64,000 nt of DNA. It comes from Tindallia californiensis (lineage in GTDB: Bacteria > Bacillota > Clostridia > Peptostreptococcales > Tindalliaceae). A program made the translations under genes and the position numbers. Below are positions 33,201-42,400 of the stretch, in pieces; within the stretch, counting starts at the first letter, position 1; each line of letters opens with the position of its first letter. The notes beneath the pieces were generated by a model. It did no database searches. It saw only the letters and a program-made list of their open reading frames with translations, and was not told where the DNA came from. The stretch lies in NCBI RefSeq assembly GCF_900107405.1, contig NZ_FNPV01000008.1, forward strand, positions 62,001 to 126,000. Direction: 5' to 3'.

Positions 33201-34346
33201 TTACCCTACTATTTCCTTTAAGGCTTTAATGGTTTTCTCAATCTCTTTTTCCGTGTTAAAGTATCCGAAGCTAAAGCGCACGGTTCCTTCCGGAAAGCTT
33301 TGAAGGGTTTTATGGGCATGAGGGGCGCAGTGCATCCCCGATCTGGTGGCAACACCGTAATCTTTTGCCAGACAATGAGCCAACTGACCCAGATCCATCG
33401 TTGATGTTTTAATAGAAACAACCGCTGTCCTATTCTCTAACGTCATCGGGCCTACCACATTGATTTTCTTAAGGCTTTCAATCTTCTCCAAAAACTGACG
33501 GGTCAGTTTCATTTCATGGTCATGAATTTCTTCAATGCCCCTTTCTTTTATCCAGTGTAAAGCAGCATTCAAACCATAAATCCCAGGCATGTTAAGGGTA
33601 CCTGCTTCAAATTTATCTGGCAGGTACTCTGGCTGAACTTCTTCGTCTGATAAACTACCTGTTCCCCCTTCTATTAAAGGTTTCAATGTCGATGCCAGTC
33701 TTTTACTGATCCAAGCCCCTCCCATACCCTGTGGTCCATATAACCCTTTATGCCCTGTAAAGCAGACAGCGTCCGGTAATAGCCGCTGAACATCAATCGG
33801 AAGTACTCCTGCTGTTTGAGCCGCATCAATGATCAGGCTCAACCCCTTTTGTTGGCAAAAATCAGCAATTGCTTCAAGATCCATCACACTGCCAGAGACA
33901 TTGGAGGCATGGGTAATCACAACAGCTTTCGTATTTTCCTGCCATGCTTCTTCCATTGAATCCGTTATCAGGTATCCTTCTTTCGTACATGGAATTCTGG
34001 AGAAAGTAATCTTTTGTTCCATTAATCGGTGCAAAGGCCGCATCACAGCATTATGTTCCATAGAACTTACCAGTACATGATCTTCTGGTTTTAGCATTCC
34101 CTTCAACACTAGATTTAAGCTTTCCGTCACATTGCGGGTAAAAAAAATACGTTCCGGCTCGTTATCATGAAATAAGTTCGCCAGCATTTCTCTTGTTTCA
34201 TAAACAATATTTCCAGCGTCAAAGGCCGATGAATAACTGCCTCGACTAACATTACTGCCTACACAGCTTATATAATGCTTCATTGACTCCACTACCGATT
34301 CAGGTTTTGGAAATGTGGTGGCTGCGTTATCGAAATATATGGTCAT
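33201..34346 (-). CDS. Class V aminotransferase, cysteine desulfurase family (EF2568-like)
   Basis: A 381-residue PLP enzyme: YFDNAATTFPKP at the start, ITHASNVSGSVMD, DAAQTAG (PLP-ring Asp), FTGHKGLYGPQG (Schiff-base Lys, about 200) and RSGMHCAPHAHKTL with the active-site Cys (about 342). It resembles the EF2568 subfamily, which co-occurs with YqeB/YqeC rather than with Isc/Suf Fe-S assembly. A plausible role is release of Se or S from (seleno)cysteine for the molybdenum ligand. Minus strand, convergent with the activase gene 15 bases away. Confidence 0.85.
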   Translation of the reverse strand: MTIYFDNAATTFPKPESVVESMKHYISCVGSNVSRGSYSSAFDAGNIVYETREMLANLFHDNEPERIFFTRNVTESLNLVLKGMLKPEDHVLVSSMEHNAVMRPLHRLMEQKITFSRIPCTKEGYLITDSMEEAWQENTKAVVITHASNVSGSVMDLEAIADFCQQKGLSLIIDAAQTAGVLPIDVQRLLPDAVCFTGHKGLYGPQGMGGAWISKRLASTLKPLIEGGTGSLSDEEVQPEYLPDKFEAGTLNMPGIYGLNAALHWIKERGIEEIHDHEMKLTRQFLEKIESLKKINVVGPMTLENRTAVVSIKTSTMDLGQLAHCLAKDYGVATRSGMHCAPHAHKTLQSFPEGTVRFSFGYFNTEKEIEKTIKALKEIVG

Positions 34347-34563
34347 TGCAATAACTCCCTTCCTAACACTTTGCGATCATTGTTGGTTCAACTCCATTCT
34401 AACAAATATAATCAGTGAGCATGGATTGAATTATTCTATAAAGCTATTTAATTAATTGATTTAACATTATCTGATATCCTTGTTACACTCATCTTAGTGC
34501 ATTTATTCTTTTAGTTATTATGATGGAGCTGAAGAAAGAATCACAGAGAAGGAGGGTATTTCG

Positions 34564-35649
34564 GTGGATAGTAACAAAGGAATGTTAGCAGTCGGAGGAG
34601 TCGTAGGGCTTATTTCTGTTTTATTAGTGGTTGCCGGAAATCCGGTAAATATGGGATTTTGCATTGCTTGCTTTGTACGTGATATCGCTGGAGCCGTTGG
34701 CATGCATCGGGCTGATGTTGTTCAGTATGCACGTCCAGAGGTGATGGGCCTTGTACTTGGTGCCTTTGTAATGGCCAAAATAAGAGGTGAGTTTGTTCCC
34801 AAGGGTGGTTCCTCTCCCTTTATCCGTTTTTTTCTGGGAGCCCTTATGATGATTGGTGCATTGGTTTTTCTGGGTTGTCCCTTGCGGATGGTTCTCAGGC
34901 TGGCCGGTGGTGATCTGAATGCCCTGCCTGCTATTGGTGGCTTTGTCGTCGGTATTGGCGTTGGTATTTACTTTTTGAACAACGGTTTTAACCTTAAACG
35001 TAATTTCACCTTGGCAAAACCAGAAGCGTACGCCTTTCCATTTCTAAACATTTTGCTACTTGTTTTACTGGTCGTATTTCCCGGTGTCCTCTTTGTTAGT
35101 GAAAGCGGTCCCGGATCCATGCAGGCACCGATCTTAATCGCTTTAACGGCCGGTTTAGTCGTTGGTGCTTTAGCTCAACGGACACGTCTTTGCACCATGG
35201 GAGGCCTACGGGATATTGTTCTGTTCCGGGATCACTACCTGTTTCTCGGATTTTTAGGCATCTTTCTAGTCTCTCTCGTTGGAAATATAGCCACCAGCAA
35301 CTTCACTCTCGGATTTGAAGGTCAACCTGTTGCGCATACCGAAAGCTTATGGAACTTTATGGGAATGGTTGTCGTTGGATTTTCGGCTGTTTTACTCGGC
35401 GGATGCCCCTTACGACAACTAATTTTAGCCGCAGAAGGAAATACGGATTCAGCAATCACGGTGATGGGTCTTTTGGTGGGTGCGGCTTTTGCTCACAATA
35501 TGTCCTTGGCTTCCAGCCCAGCAGGAGCAACCCCAAATGGTAAGATAGTGGTTATTGCTTCTCTCCTTATTATGACGGTTATTGCTTACTTTAACTCAGA
35601 ACTTGTCGGTCAGGAAGAAAAAGGAGGCGTAAAAGTTGAACAAAATTGA
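34564..35649 (+). CDS. yedE: YedE family putative selenium transporter
   Basis: A 361-residue membrane protein with about ten helices and the YeeE/YedE repeat motifs: MGFCIACFVRDIAG, FLGCPLRMVLRLAGGD, RTRLCTMGGLRDI and LLGGCPLRQLILAAEGN, each with a conserved Cys in or near the membrane. The relatives act as thiosulfate or selenium uptake channels; this longer type is the one associated with selenium metabolism. GTG start behind GAGAAGGAGGG. Its end overlaps the TusA-like gene by 14 bases. Confidence 0.87.
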   Translation: MDSNKGMLAVGGVVGLISVLLVVAGNPVNMGFCIACFVRDIAGAVGMHRADVVQYARPEVMGLVLGAFVMAKIRGEFVPKGGSSPFIRFFLGALMMIGALVFLGCPLRMVLRLAGGDLNALPAIGGFVVGIGVGIYFLNNGFNLKRNFTLAKPEAYAFPFLNILLLVLLVVFPGVLFVSESGPGSMQAPILIALTAGLVVGALAQRTRLCTMGGLRDIVLFRDHYLFLGFLGIFLVSLVGNIATSNFTLGFEGQPVAHTESLWNFMGMVVVGFSAVLLGGCPLRQLILAAEGNTDSAITVMGLLVGAAFAHNMSLASSPAGATPNGKIVVIASLLIMTVIAYFNSELVGQEEKGGVKVEQN

Positions 35650-35845
35650 TACCAGTGGCTTATCTTGTCCACAACCTGTATTATTGACTAAAAAGGCATT
35701 GCAATCTGAACCAGAGAGTCTCACCATCCTCGTTGATAACGAAACCGCTAAAGCTAATGTTGTGCGTTATCTTAAAAAAGCCGGTTATCAGGTTGACTGG
35801 GAAGAAGCTGGCGAAAGCATTCAACTTCTTGCTAAAAAATCTTAA
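35636..35845 (+). CDS. TusA/SirA-like sulfur (selenium) carrier, YedF N-terminal domain only
   Basis: A 69-residue protein with the TusA motif GLSCPQPVLLTKKAL, whose first Cys is the sulfur/selenium-carrying residue. The full-length selenium protein YedF has a second, DsrE-like domain that is absent here. TTG start with GGAGGCG upstream; overlaps the end of yedE. It probably receives selenium or sulfur imported by YedE and passes it to a partner such as the adjacent DUF3343 protein. Confidence 0.82.
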   Translation: MNKIDTSGLSCPQPVLLTKKALQSEPESLTILVDNETAKANVVRYLKKAGYQVDWEEAGESIQLLAKKS

Positions 35846-35877
35846 CCGGACAAAAAGATCCGTAAAGGAAGATCCTT

Positions 35878-36117
35878 ATGCCAGAATATGTGGTATTGTT
35901 TTATACTCATTCAGGGGCTATTAAATTTGATCGAAAAGCAAAAAAGAAAGGATGCCGGGCCGAACTAATGCCGGTACCAAGAAAGCTTAGTTCAAATTGC
36001 GGAGTTTCAGCAAAAATTCAGTTGGACGGTTCTATCCATGAACTGATTGATGACGAAATTGAAAAAATATATCTTATCTGTGAAAAAGAGTATCAGTTAA
36101 CCTATAGCCATGAATAG
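35878..36117 (+). CDS. DUF3343 protein (putative Se/S carrier-like)
   Basis: A 79-residue protein with the DUF3343 core: VVLFYTHSGAIKFDRKAKKKG, MPVPRKLSSNCGVS (conserved Cys about 41) and a C-terminal beta strand KIYLICEKEYQLT. It follows the TusA-like gene by 32 bases with AAAGGAAGAT upstream, third in a transporter/carrier/carrier operon. This position supports the selenium-carrier idea for the family. Confidence 0.82.
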   Translation: MPEYVVLFYTHSGAIKFDRKAKKKGCRAELMPVPRKLSSNCGVSAKIQLDGSIHELIDDEIEKIYLICEKEYQLTYSHE

Positions 36118-36118
36118 T

Positions 36119-36157
36119 AAAAACCAGGGAAGATCCTCATTATCTTCCCTGGTTTTT
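36119..36157. terminator. Bidirectional terminator between the yedE operon and yqeB
   Basis: AAAACCAGGGAAGAT pairs with ATCTTCCCTGGTTTT around CCTCATT, with T-runs on both strands. It overlaps the last codons of yqeB, so the two convergent units share it. Confidence 0.8.
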
Positions 36158-36943
36158 CATTAGAAGAATTGCTTCCAGCACGCCACCGGCAATGTTTCTT
36201 CCTTTTTCTGAAATCGTATAACAATATTCGAGCTTTCCTCTTGGATCAACATCGGCTATTTTCAAAGACTTCGTCACATACGTTCCGTCTTTAATCAGTC
36301 CTCTCAACACCCCGTCAATCTCTGTTATTACCGGAGAACCTTCCACCTCTCCAATCTTTTCGCCACGTTTTACTAAGTCACCTATTTTTTTGGTGGCTTT
36401 CAGTATACCTTCCTTAGGCGCTTTGATCACTCTCTGATCTGTGATGCCCATAATATCTCCCGGACTTCCCGTATCTGGTTCGGCACTTCCTTCAAAAATC
36501 AGCCGCCCTAAATGATGTCCACGATTTGTTTCGATGACAATATCCACATCCGTACCTGCTACAAAACCGGGTCCAAGGGCAATGGTAATAGGTGCCATTT
36601 TTCGGTGAGTCCCCAGGTTTTTTTTTGCCATAACAGCATCTACCACCACATCAAAGGATAAGGAATTAAGGATATCTGCCTCCGGATCTACTAAAACGGG
36701 TATTATCCCTTTTTCCCAGGATTCTTCTATTTCCCTTATTTCTTCGATGCGTTGAGCTTCTATGCCTTCTACCAAAGCACTTCCTTCTGAAACGGCTTCG
36801 GAAAAAGCTACCTTCAAACGAATCGCCAGCGGGTTTTCTGTTTCCAACACCAACACTTTGAAACCGCTCCGATGTAGTTTGTGGATAATAGCCGTCCCTA
36901 AATCTCCACCACTTCTTACGGCAACCTTTATTCCATGGCTCAT
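36140..36943 (-). CDS. yqeB: Selenium-dependent molybdenum cofactor biosynthesis protein YqeB (EF2563 family)
   Basis: A 267-residue protein: KVAVRSGGDLGTAIIHKLHRSG is a nucleotide-binding-like N-terminus, VVDAVMAKKNLGTHRKMAPITIALGPGF and ETNRGHHLGRLIFEGSAEPDTG are the diagnostic blocks, and the C-terminal half has a biotinyl-lipoyl-like pattern (KKIGDLVKRGEKIGEVEG). YqeB is the genome marker for selenium-dependent molybdenum hydroxylases; its step is unknown. GGAGGAAAC precedes the ATG. Confidence 0.92.
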   Translation of the reverse strand: MSHGIKVAVRSGGDLGTAIIHKLHRSGFKVLVLETENPLAIRLKVAFSEAVSEGSALVEGIEAQRIEEIREIEESWEKGIIPVLVDPEADILNSLSFDVVVDAVMAKKNLGTHRKMAPITIALGPGFVAGTDVDIVIETNRGHHLGRLIFEGSAEPDTGSPGDIMGITDQRVIKAPKEGILKATKKIGDLVKRGEKIGEVEGSPVITEIDGVLRGLIKDGTYVTKSLKIADVDPRGKLEYCYTISEKGRNIAGGVLEAILLMKNQGR

Positions 36944-37019
36944 ATGGTGTTTCCTCCCTTTTTTCTCATGTCTCTACCTTTTCTGGCACCATTGTACTAT
37001 TAAGGTAACTCCTTATTAA

Positions 37020-37529
37020 TTACCAATGAACTGTCTTAAAGGTTATATGTCCGATGCCGATTGCCAGTAAAGCTCCCAACAAAACATCCAAAGGATAATG
37101 TACTCCTACCATCACTCTGGACAGACCGGTAATTCCAGCCAATATTAGTACCCATCTTCCAACGTTTTTGTTAACATGCCATATTGCTACAGCAATCACA
37201 AAGGCACTTACTGCATGCATGCTGGGTAGAGAGCCATCAGGAGCATGGTATATTAAGCTGTCAATATCCATAGCAACAAAAGGACGAGGTCTTTCATAAA
37301 GAAAACGAATAATATGAACCGTTATAAAAGCAGTAGCCGGAGCGATTATAAAAGGAAGCACCACTTTTTTTCTCTTTACTAACAGGATTCCTATTCCAAT
37401 CAGGTATATCATTGCAAAAACTTTGGAAGAATGGTTGGTAATGGTCACCATTATATTTCCCAGTCCATCGTTCTTATTGGCGAATTGAAATAAATTCATA
37501 AACAGCATTGCATCAATTTTCAAAAGCAT
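37020..37529 (-). CDS. PAP2-family membrane phosphatase (undecaprenyl-diphosphatase BcrC-like)
   Basis: A 169-residue membrane protein with the three-part phosphatase signature: KRKKVVLPF...RPRPF, GSLPSMHAV (about 99-107) and SRVMVGVHYPLDV (about 135-147), giving catalytic His residues in the last two. Likely recycles undecaprenyl diphosphate for cell-wall synthesis; it may also act on other lipid phosphates. Stands alone between unrelated genes. Confidence 0.85.
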   Translation of the reverse strand: MLLKIDAMLFMNLFQFANKNDGLGNIMVTITNHSSKVFAMIYLIGIGILLVKRKKVVLPFIIAPATAFITVHIIRFLYERPRPFVAMDIDSLIYHAPDGSLPSMHAVSAFVIAVAIWHVNKNVGRWVLILAGITGLSRVMVGVHYPLDVLLGALLAIGIGHITFKTVHW

Positions 37530-37579
37530 ATTGCATCACCTACTCAGTACGTTTTTTGTCAAATACCAGTTTCTCTTTA

Positions 37580-37613
37580 CAAAAAAACACCCCAAGCATA
37601 TTGCTAAGGGTAT
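37580..37613 (-). terminator. Intrinsic terminator
   Basis: On the minus strand ACCCTTAGCA and TGCTTGGGGT pair around ATA and are followed by GTTTTTTTG. It ends the small membrane-protein gene at 37705-38052. Confidence 0.65.
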
Positions 37614-37704
37614 TTTATACATTACCATCTTTATGCTACCCATTTTTTCGCCATATGTCAATACTTTCCAAAGTCTCCTCATAAAGTCATCCATTTAATG
37701 AGTA

Positions 37705-38052
37705 TCAATCATCTTTCATCGAGTCATAAAGCAACGCTTCTCTAGCCGCCTGCGTCGGATCCTCTTCTGGTAGCTTTTCATTTGCCTCATATCCGATATC
37801 ATATTTCAGCACCACATCAAATAGGATTGCAATCAACCCTATTAAAATTGCCAACCCTAGAAAAATAAAACCGATAGCTACTTCTAGCTGCATCATAAAA
37901 ACAAAAAACAATCCTCCCAATATCAAGAATACAAAACCGGCTATGTTTCGATAGTATCGATTTGTTTTTTTGTTCCGGTATTTTTTTTCAGGCTTTCCTG
38001 GCTTTAATAGCTCCGGATCTGTAGGCACTGGCTTTCCATTAACATATCTCAT
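37705..38052 (-). CDS. Small membrane protein of unknown function
   Basis: A 115-residue protein not recognised. A basic N-terminus (GKPEKKYRNKKTNRYYRN) is followed by two hydrophobic helices (about 38-56 and 58-80) and an acidic C-terminus (EEDPTQAAREALLYD). A strong AGAGGAGG site and its own terminator support expression. Confidence 0.6.
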   Translation of the reverse strand: MRYVNGKPVPTDPELLKPGKPEKKYRNKKTNRYYRNIAGFVFLILGGLFFVFMMQLEVAIGFIFLGLAILIGLIAILFDVVLKYDIGYEANEKLPEEDPTQAAREALLYDSMKDD

Positions 38053-38123
38053 TTCCCTACCTCCTCTAAAAGAGCAACATTTTTATCTTCTTAACAGCAT
38101 CATACCCAGTACTCTTTTCTTTA

Positions 38124-38159
38124 AAGAGTGCTGACCTTAAAAGGTTGCTCTTTTTTTTT
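38124..38159 (+). other. Terminator-like hairpin with T9 tail, no evident plus-strand gene
   Basis: AAGAG...ACCTT pairs with AAGGT...CTCTT and is followed on the plus strand by nine Ts. The flanking genes are both on the minus strand, so it has no obvious client; it may stop antisense transcription or end an unrecognised small RNA in 38053-38120. Confidence 0.3.
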
Positions 38160-39177
38160 AACGTGACAAGGTACAAACAGGATAATGACATGTTTCACAA
38201 TGTTGACAGAGTCCGCCATGTCCCAGAGCGCTTATTTCTCTTTTGGTTGGTTTCTCTCCCACCATCAGTCTTTGCAAGACTAAGTCAAGCACAGTGATCT
38301 TATGATACATAGCACAGGCAGGAACACCAACCATCGGTATTTTTTCTGTGTAGGCCAGCATCAGCATCGCCCCCGGTAACACCGGCGCACCGTAAGTAAT
38401 TATTTCTGTAGAAGCATTAGCAATAGCCTTTGGTGTCACATCATCCGCATCCACCGACATGCCACCGGCCAATAAGATTAACTGCGCACCGTTCTCTACC
38501 AGCTGCTTGATTTTCAATTCAATCTCTTCTTCTTCATCCGGTGCAAATACAGGATCCATTGCTTCCGAACCCATCTGACGAACTTTTTCCACTAACACCT
38601 GGCTGAATCGGTCTTCTATCAACCCTGTGTAAACCTCGGTGCCAGTAACCAAAATACCTACTTTTAACTTCTGCAATTTTTTCAGTTGTAGCAAAGGTTC
38701 CTGCCCACGACACAGGGCTTCTACCGCTTCTATTTCTTCCTTTTTGATTTTAAGTGGAATAATCCTGGTTCCTGCCACCATTTTATTTTCTTCCACCACC
38801 GTATGGTGACGAATGGTTGCCATCATGATTCGCTCCCGATTATTAACTTCTTCCAGTAAATCCGTATTAATTTTAAGCAGTCCCCTTTTTTTTGCTAAAA
38901 TGCTGATTTTACCTTCCGAAGGACCTTCTAAAGTGAAGTCTTCCGAAACAGTTGCATTTGCAATCCTAATCGCCGCATCGTTTTCATGCAGTTCGTCCGA
39001 TGCCATTTCTAACACCCATATGTGATTTTTGCCCATCTTTTTTAAGGCTTCAACATCTTCCTGCCGGAGAACCTGGCCTTTTTTAAAGGCGGCTCCCTTG
39101 AAAGCATTAGGGACAATTTTTGTAAGATCATGACCTAGCAACATTCCAACAGCTTCTTCCACTGCTATTTTCCTCAT
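38158..39177 (-). CDS. Molybdopterin-binding protein (MoeA/MogA-like domain)
   Basis: About 339 residues. The N-terminal half resembles a MoeA domain (AVGMLLGHDLTKIVP, GAAFKKGQVLRQEDVEAL), and the C-terminal half is the MoCF-biosynthesis fold: VGILVTGTEVYTGLIEDRF, LILLAGGMSVDADDVTP and PVLPGAMLMLAYTEKIPMVGVPACAMY. It ends in a cysteine cluster, CQHCETCHYPVC. This type is commonly found with XdhC/YqeB genes and probably handles molybdenum insertion for the hydroxylases. The ATG at 39177 is preferred to GTG 39186, which overlaps AAAGGAG. Confidence 0.82.
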   Translation of the reverse strand: MRKIAVEEAVGMLLGHDLTKIVPNAFKGAAFKKGQVLRQEDVEALKKMGKNHIWVLEMASDELHENDAAIRIANATVSEDFTLEGPSEGKISILAKKRGLLKINTDLLEEVNNRERIMMATIRHHTVVEENKMVAGTRIIPLKIKKEEIEAVEALCRGQEPLLQLKKLQKLKVGILVTGTEVYTGLIEDRFSQVLVEKVRQMGSEAMDPVFAPDEEEEIELKIKQLVENGAQLILLAGGMSVDADDVTPKAIANASTEIITYGAPVLPGAMLMLAYTEKIPMVGVPACAMYHKITVLDLVLQRLMVGEKPTKREISALGHGGLCQHCETCHYPVCTLSR

Positions 39178-39278
39178 TTTCCGCACTCCTTTGAGTATTA
39201 GGTTTCTTCATTAATTTCTTTTGGGTATTCTTGATTCGCTATTTTTCAAAATATATTTCATTGTATGCCTTTTTATCT

Positions 39279-39307
39279 TTGCATGCAATATAATAAAATA
39301 CTAAAAT
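39279..39307 (+). promoter_or_regulatory. Probable sigma-A promoter for the TsaA-UvrA fusion gene
   Basis: TTGCAT (39279-39284) and TAAAAT (39302-39307) with a 17-base spacer, about 125 bases upstream of the start at 39433. Confidence 0.45.
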
Positions 39308-39432
39308 TCTTCCTGTCGCCTTCATTCTTTTGTTAGAAGCGCAAAACAGCAGGAATGGACAAGAGTCTCTTTTTTTCATTTGTTATGATCATCCCGTAGG
39401 AAGATAGAAAATATATCGCCAGGAGGAATTCT

Positions 39433-42400
39433 ATGAAATGGATCTCAATAGGTACGGTAGTAGCAACCCCTGAAAGAGAAAAAGTTTCTGTTCAGCTATA
39501 TTCCGGTTATGAAAAAGCACTGGACAAGCTTCATCTTTTTTCTCATTGCTTGCTTTTTCATCTGACAGAAGATCAAATCCAGATTTCTGTCACAGAGATA
39601 GTAAATGTATCCATGAAAAACCGAGAACTTCTTCTTGCCTTTCCTGAACAGAAAAGGCTCAAAACCACTAGCGAAAACCCTGTTTTTTCCGGACAATTGG
39701 TAGATATAAAACCGTATTTTCCAGCCGAAGAAGTTGTCCTGGATCCACCTGAAAACATCAAGGCTTTTTCTATTCATTCTCTTTCTTTTATTGGAGAATA
39801 TAATCTGCAGGGTAATCAGCCAATAATCCAGCTTTATGAAAAGATGCTACCCCTTCCAAACACACTCATTTCCAACAATAGCTATGCAAGGGTACTTTGG
39901 TATTTTGACCGCTTTGATAGCCGTCATTACCGACGTATTCGTACCTGTACGCCGCCTTACAATAACGCTCCCAGAACTGGCATTTTTGCCAGCCGTTCAC
40001 CGGTTCGCCCCAACCCTTTAGGGTCAACCATTGTAAAAATCCAGGATTGCCACTCTTCTAGTGGAACTATTAAAATTGAAGGTTTTGACGGTTTTCCAGG
40101 AACAAAAATTTTCCAAATAATAGCTTACGATCCTCTTATTGAAAGCATTCCAACAGCAAAGATTCCTCCATGGGTATCCCATTGGTCTTCTTTCAAGCGT
40201 TTTTCCAAACCGAAAGCTATTCCTTCTTTTTGTGAAGGCTCTGTTGAAAAAGAATTCTATCAAGAGCCTCTTGATCTGCAGCGTCCTGTTAAGCATCCTG
40301 ACTTGGAAGAAACCCTCTCTGCCGATCAGGAGGAGGATCCAGATAAAATTCATGTTCACCATGCGTCTATTCACAACCTCAAAAGTGTGTCTGTATCCAT
40401 TCCTAAAAATAGCATTACAGTGATCACAGGAGTCAGCGGAAGCGGAAAATCCAGCTTGGCTTTTGATACGCTTTACACAGAAAGTCAAAAGCAGTTTATG
40501 GATTTAACTTTTTCAAACCCTTTAACTGAAAATGCATTATTAGATATTTCTGTTGATAAAATCAGCGGCTTGCTACCTTCCATCGCCATCAAACAACAAT
40601 CTTTTCATTCCAACCCAAGATCTACCGTCGGAACACTGACTAAAGTCGCTGACTTATTAAAGTTGATATTCACTGTTATTGGCGAAAGAAAATGTCCGGT
40701 TTGTCATCAAAAGATTGATGCTAGCCATGTATGTAGTAAATGTGGTGAAATATTGTTTGACAGCACGCCTCAGATCTTCAATTATAATCATCCAGATTAC
40801 ATGTGTCCTGTCTGTAAAGGCTTAGGAGTCCAAAGGCAGGTGGATCAATCTAAAATCGTTGAGTATCCTGAAAAATCACTGTTGGATGGTGCATCTTCTT
40901 TTTATGGAAACCTTAGAAAACACAGAAAAAAACCAAATGCTAACTGGATTCGGGGAGAAATACTTGCCTTAGCAGAAGATTTGAAGGAAGATTTATCTTT
41001 ACCTTTTCATCAGCTGTCCTCCTCATTTAAACAGCAGTTTTTTCATGGTTCGAAAGGACGTGAAGTCCGCTTGGCTTACGAGACAGCTAAAGGAACATCC
41101 GGTATTATCAGCAGACCAGTAGAAGGAGCTCTTTCAATTATTCAACGTTTATCTTCAGATTCCAGAACTTCTAAAGGTCACAACTCTCTTAAAAAATATA
41201 TGTCCTCGTCCCTGTGTTGTCATTGTCAGGGAGAAAGATTATTGGAAGAAGCCAGATTAATCAATATCCATGGCTACAGATATCCTCAGATAGTGACACT
41301 TTCTATTACTGAACTGCAAAACTGGTGCCATGGCATTTACGGAAAACTTACTAAACAACAGCAGCAAAAAACCAGCACTTTATTCCGAAAACTAAATCAT
41401 CGCTTAAACCGGATGCATTCTGTAGGTTTAGGGTACCTTTCCCTCAATAGAAATTTGCCAAGTTTATCCGGTGGAGAAGCACAACGACTAAAGTTAGCGA
41501 TTCAGTTAGGCACTGGTCTGTCCGGTATTTTATATATTTTGGACGAACCTTCTAAAGGTTTGCATCCTAAAGATTACCAGTTTCTTTTGAAGGGCATTAC
41601 AGCGCTGAAGGAAACGGGTAACACCGTTATTGTCGTAGAGCACAAACAATGTTTTCTTTCTATTGCCGACATGCACTTAAGAATGGGGCCAAAGGCTGGT
41701 CGTTACGGCGGTGAATTAGTGTTGGTTCAACACCGTCAGGAAATAAAAGCCTCCCTGTCAGAAGACCATTGGCATCCTCAAAGGAACCAACTTTCTCTTG
41801 CCGATCGTTTTCCTGAGACTTGCTTTTTCAAAGATTCTACCAAAAAAAACCCGCCTTTTATTCACTTAAAAAAGGTATCCACCAATAACTTGAAAGGTAT
41901 CGATGTAGCTTTTCCTATAGGTATGATCAGTGCTGTGATCGGTGTTAGTGGTTCTGGAAAAAGCAGCCTCGTTACCAAAACGCTTTACCCTTATCTTCTG
42001 AAGACTTTGGGAAAAAGTGTGGATACCACTGGGACTTTCGAAGAAATCACTGGCCTGGAAACCATTCAGAAGGTTTTTTATGTTCATCAACATCCCATAG
42101 GCAATCACTCCCGTTCAAACCCCGGAACATATATCGGTGTCTTTGATTTAATCAGAAATTACTACGCCGCTACCGATGCTGCAAAAAAACAGGGTTTTAC
42201 TAAGGATTACTTTAGTTTCAATTCCAAAAAAGGCCAGTGTCCGGATTGTCTTGGTCTGGGAGAAATTCCTATCGATAACCACTATATGGAAGGCGTTTAT
42301 ATCCCTTGTTCACTATGTCAGGGGAAAAGATATACTACGGAAGTATTGGAAATCAAAGTGAAGCAATTATCCATCGGAGATATTCTCGACATGGAAATTC

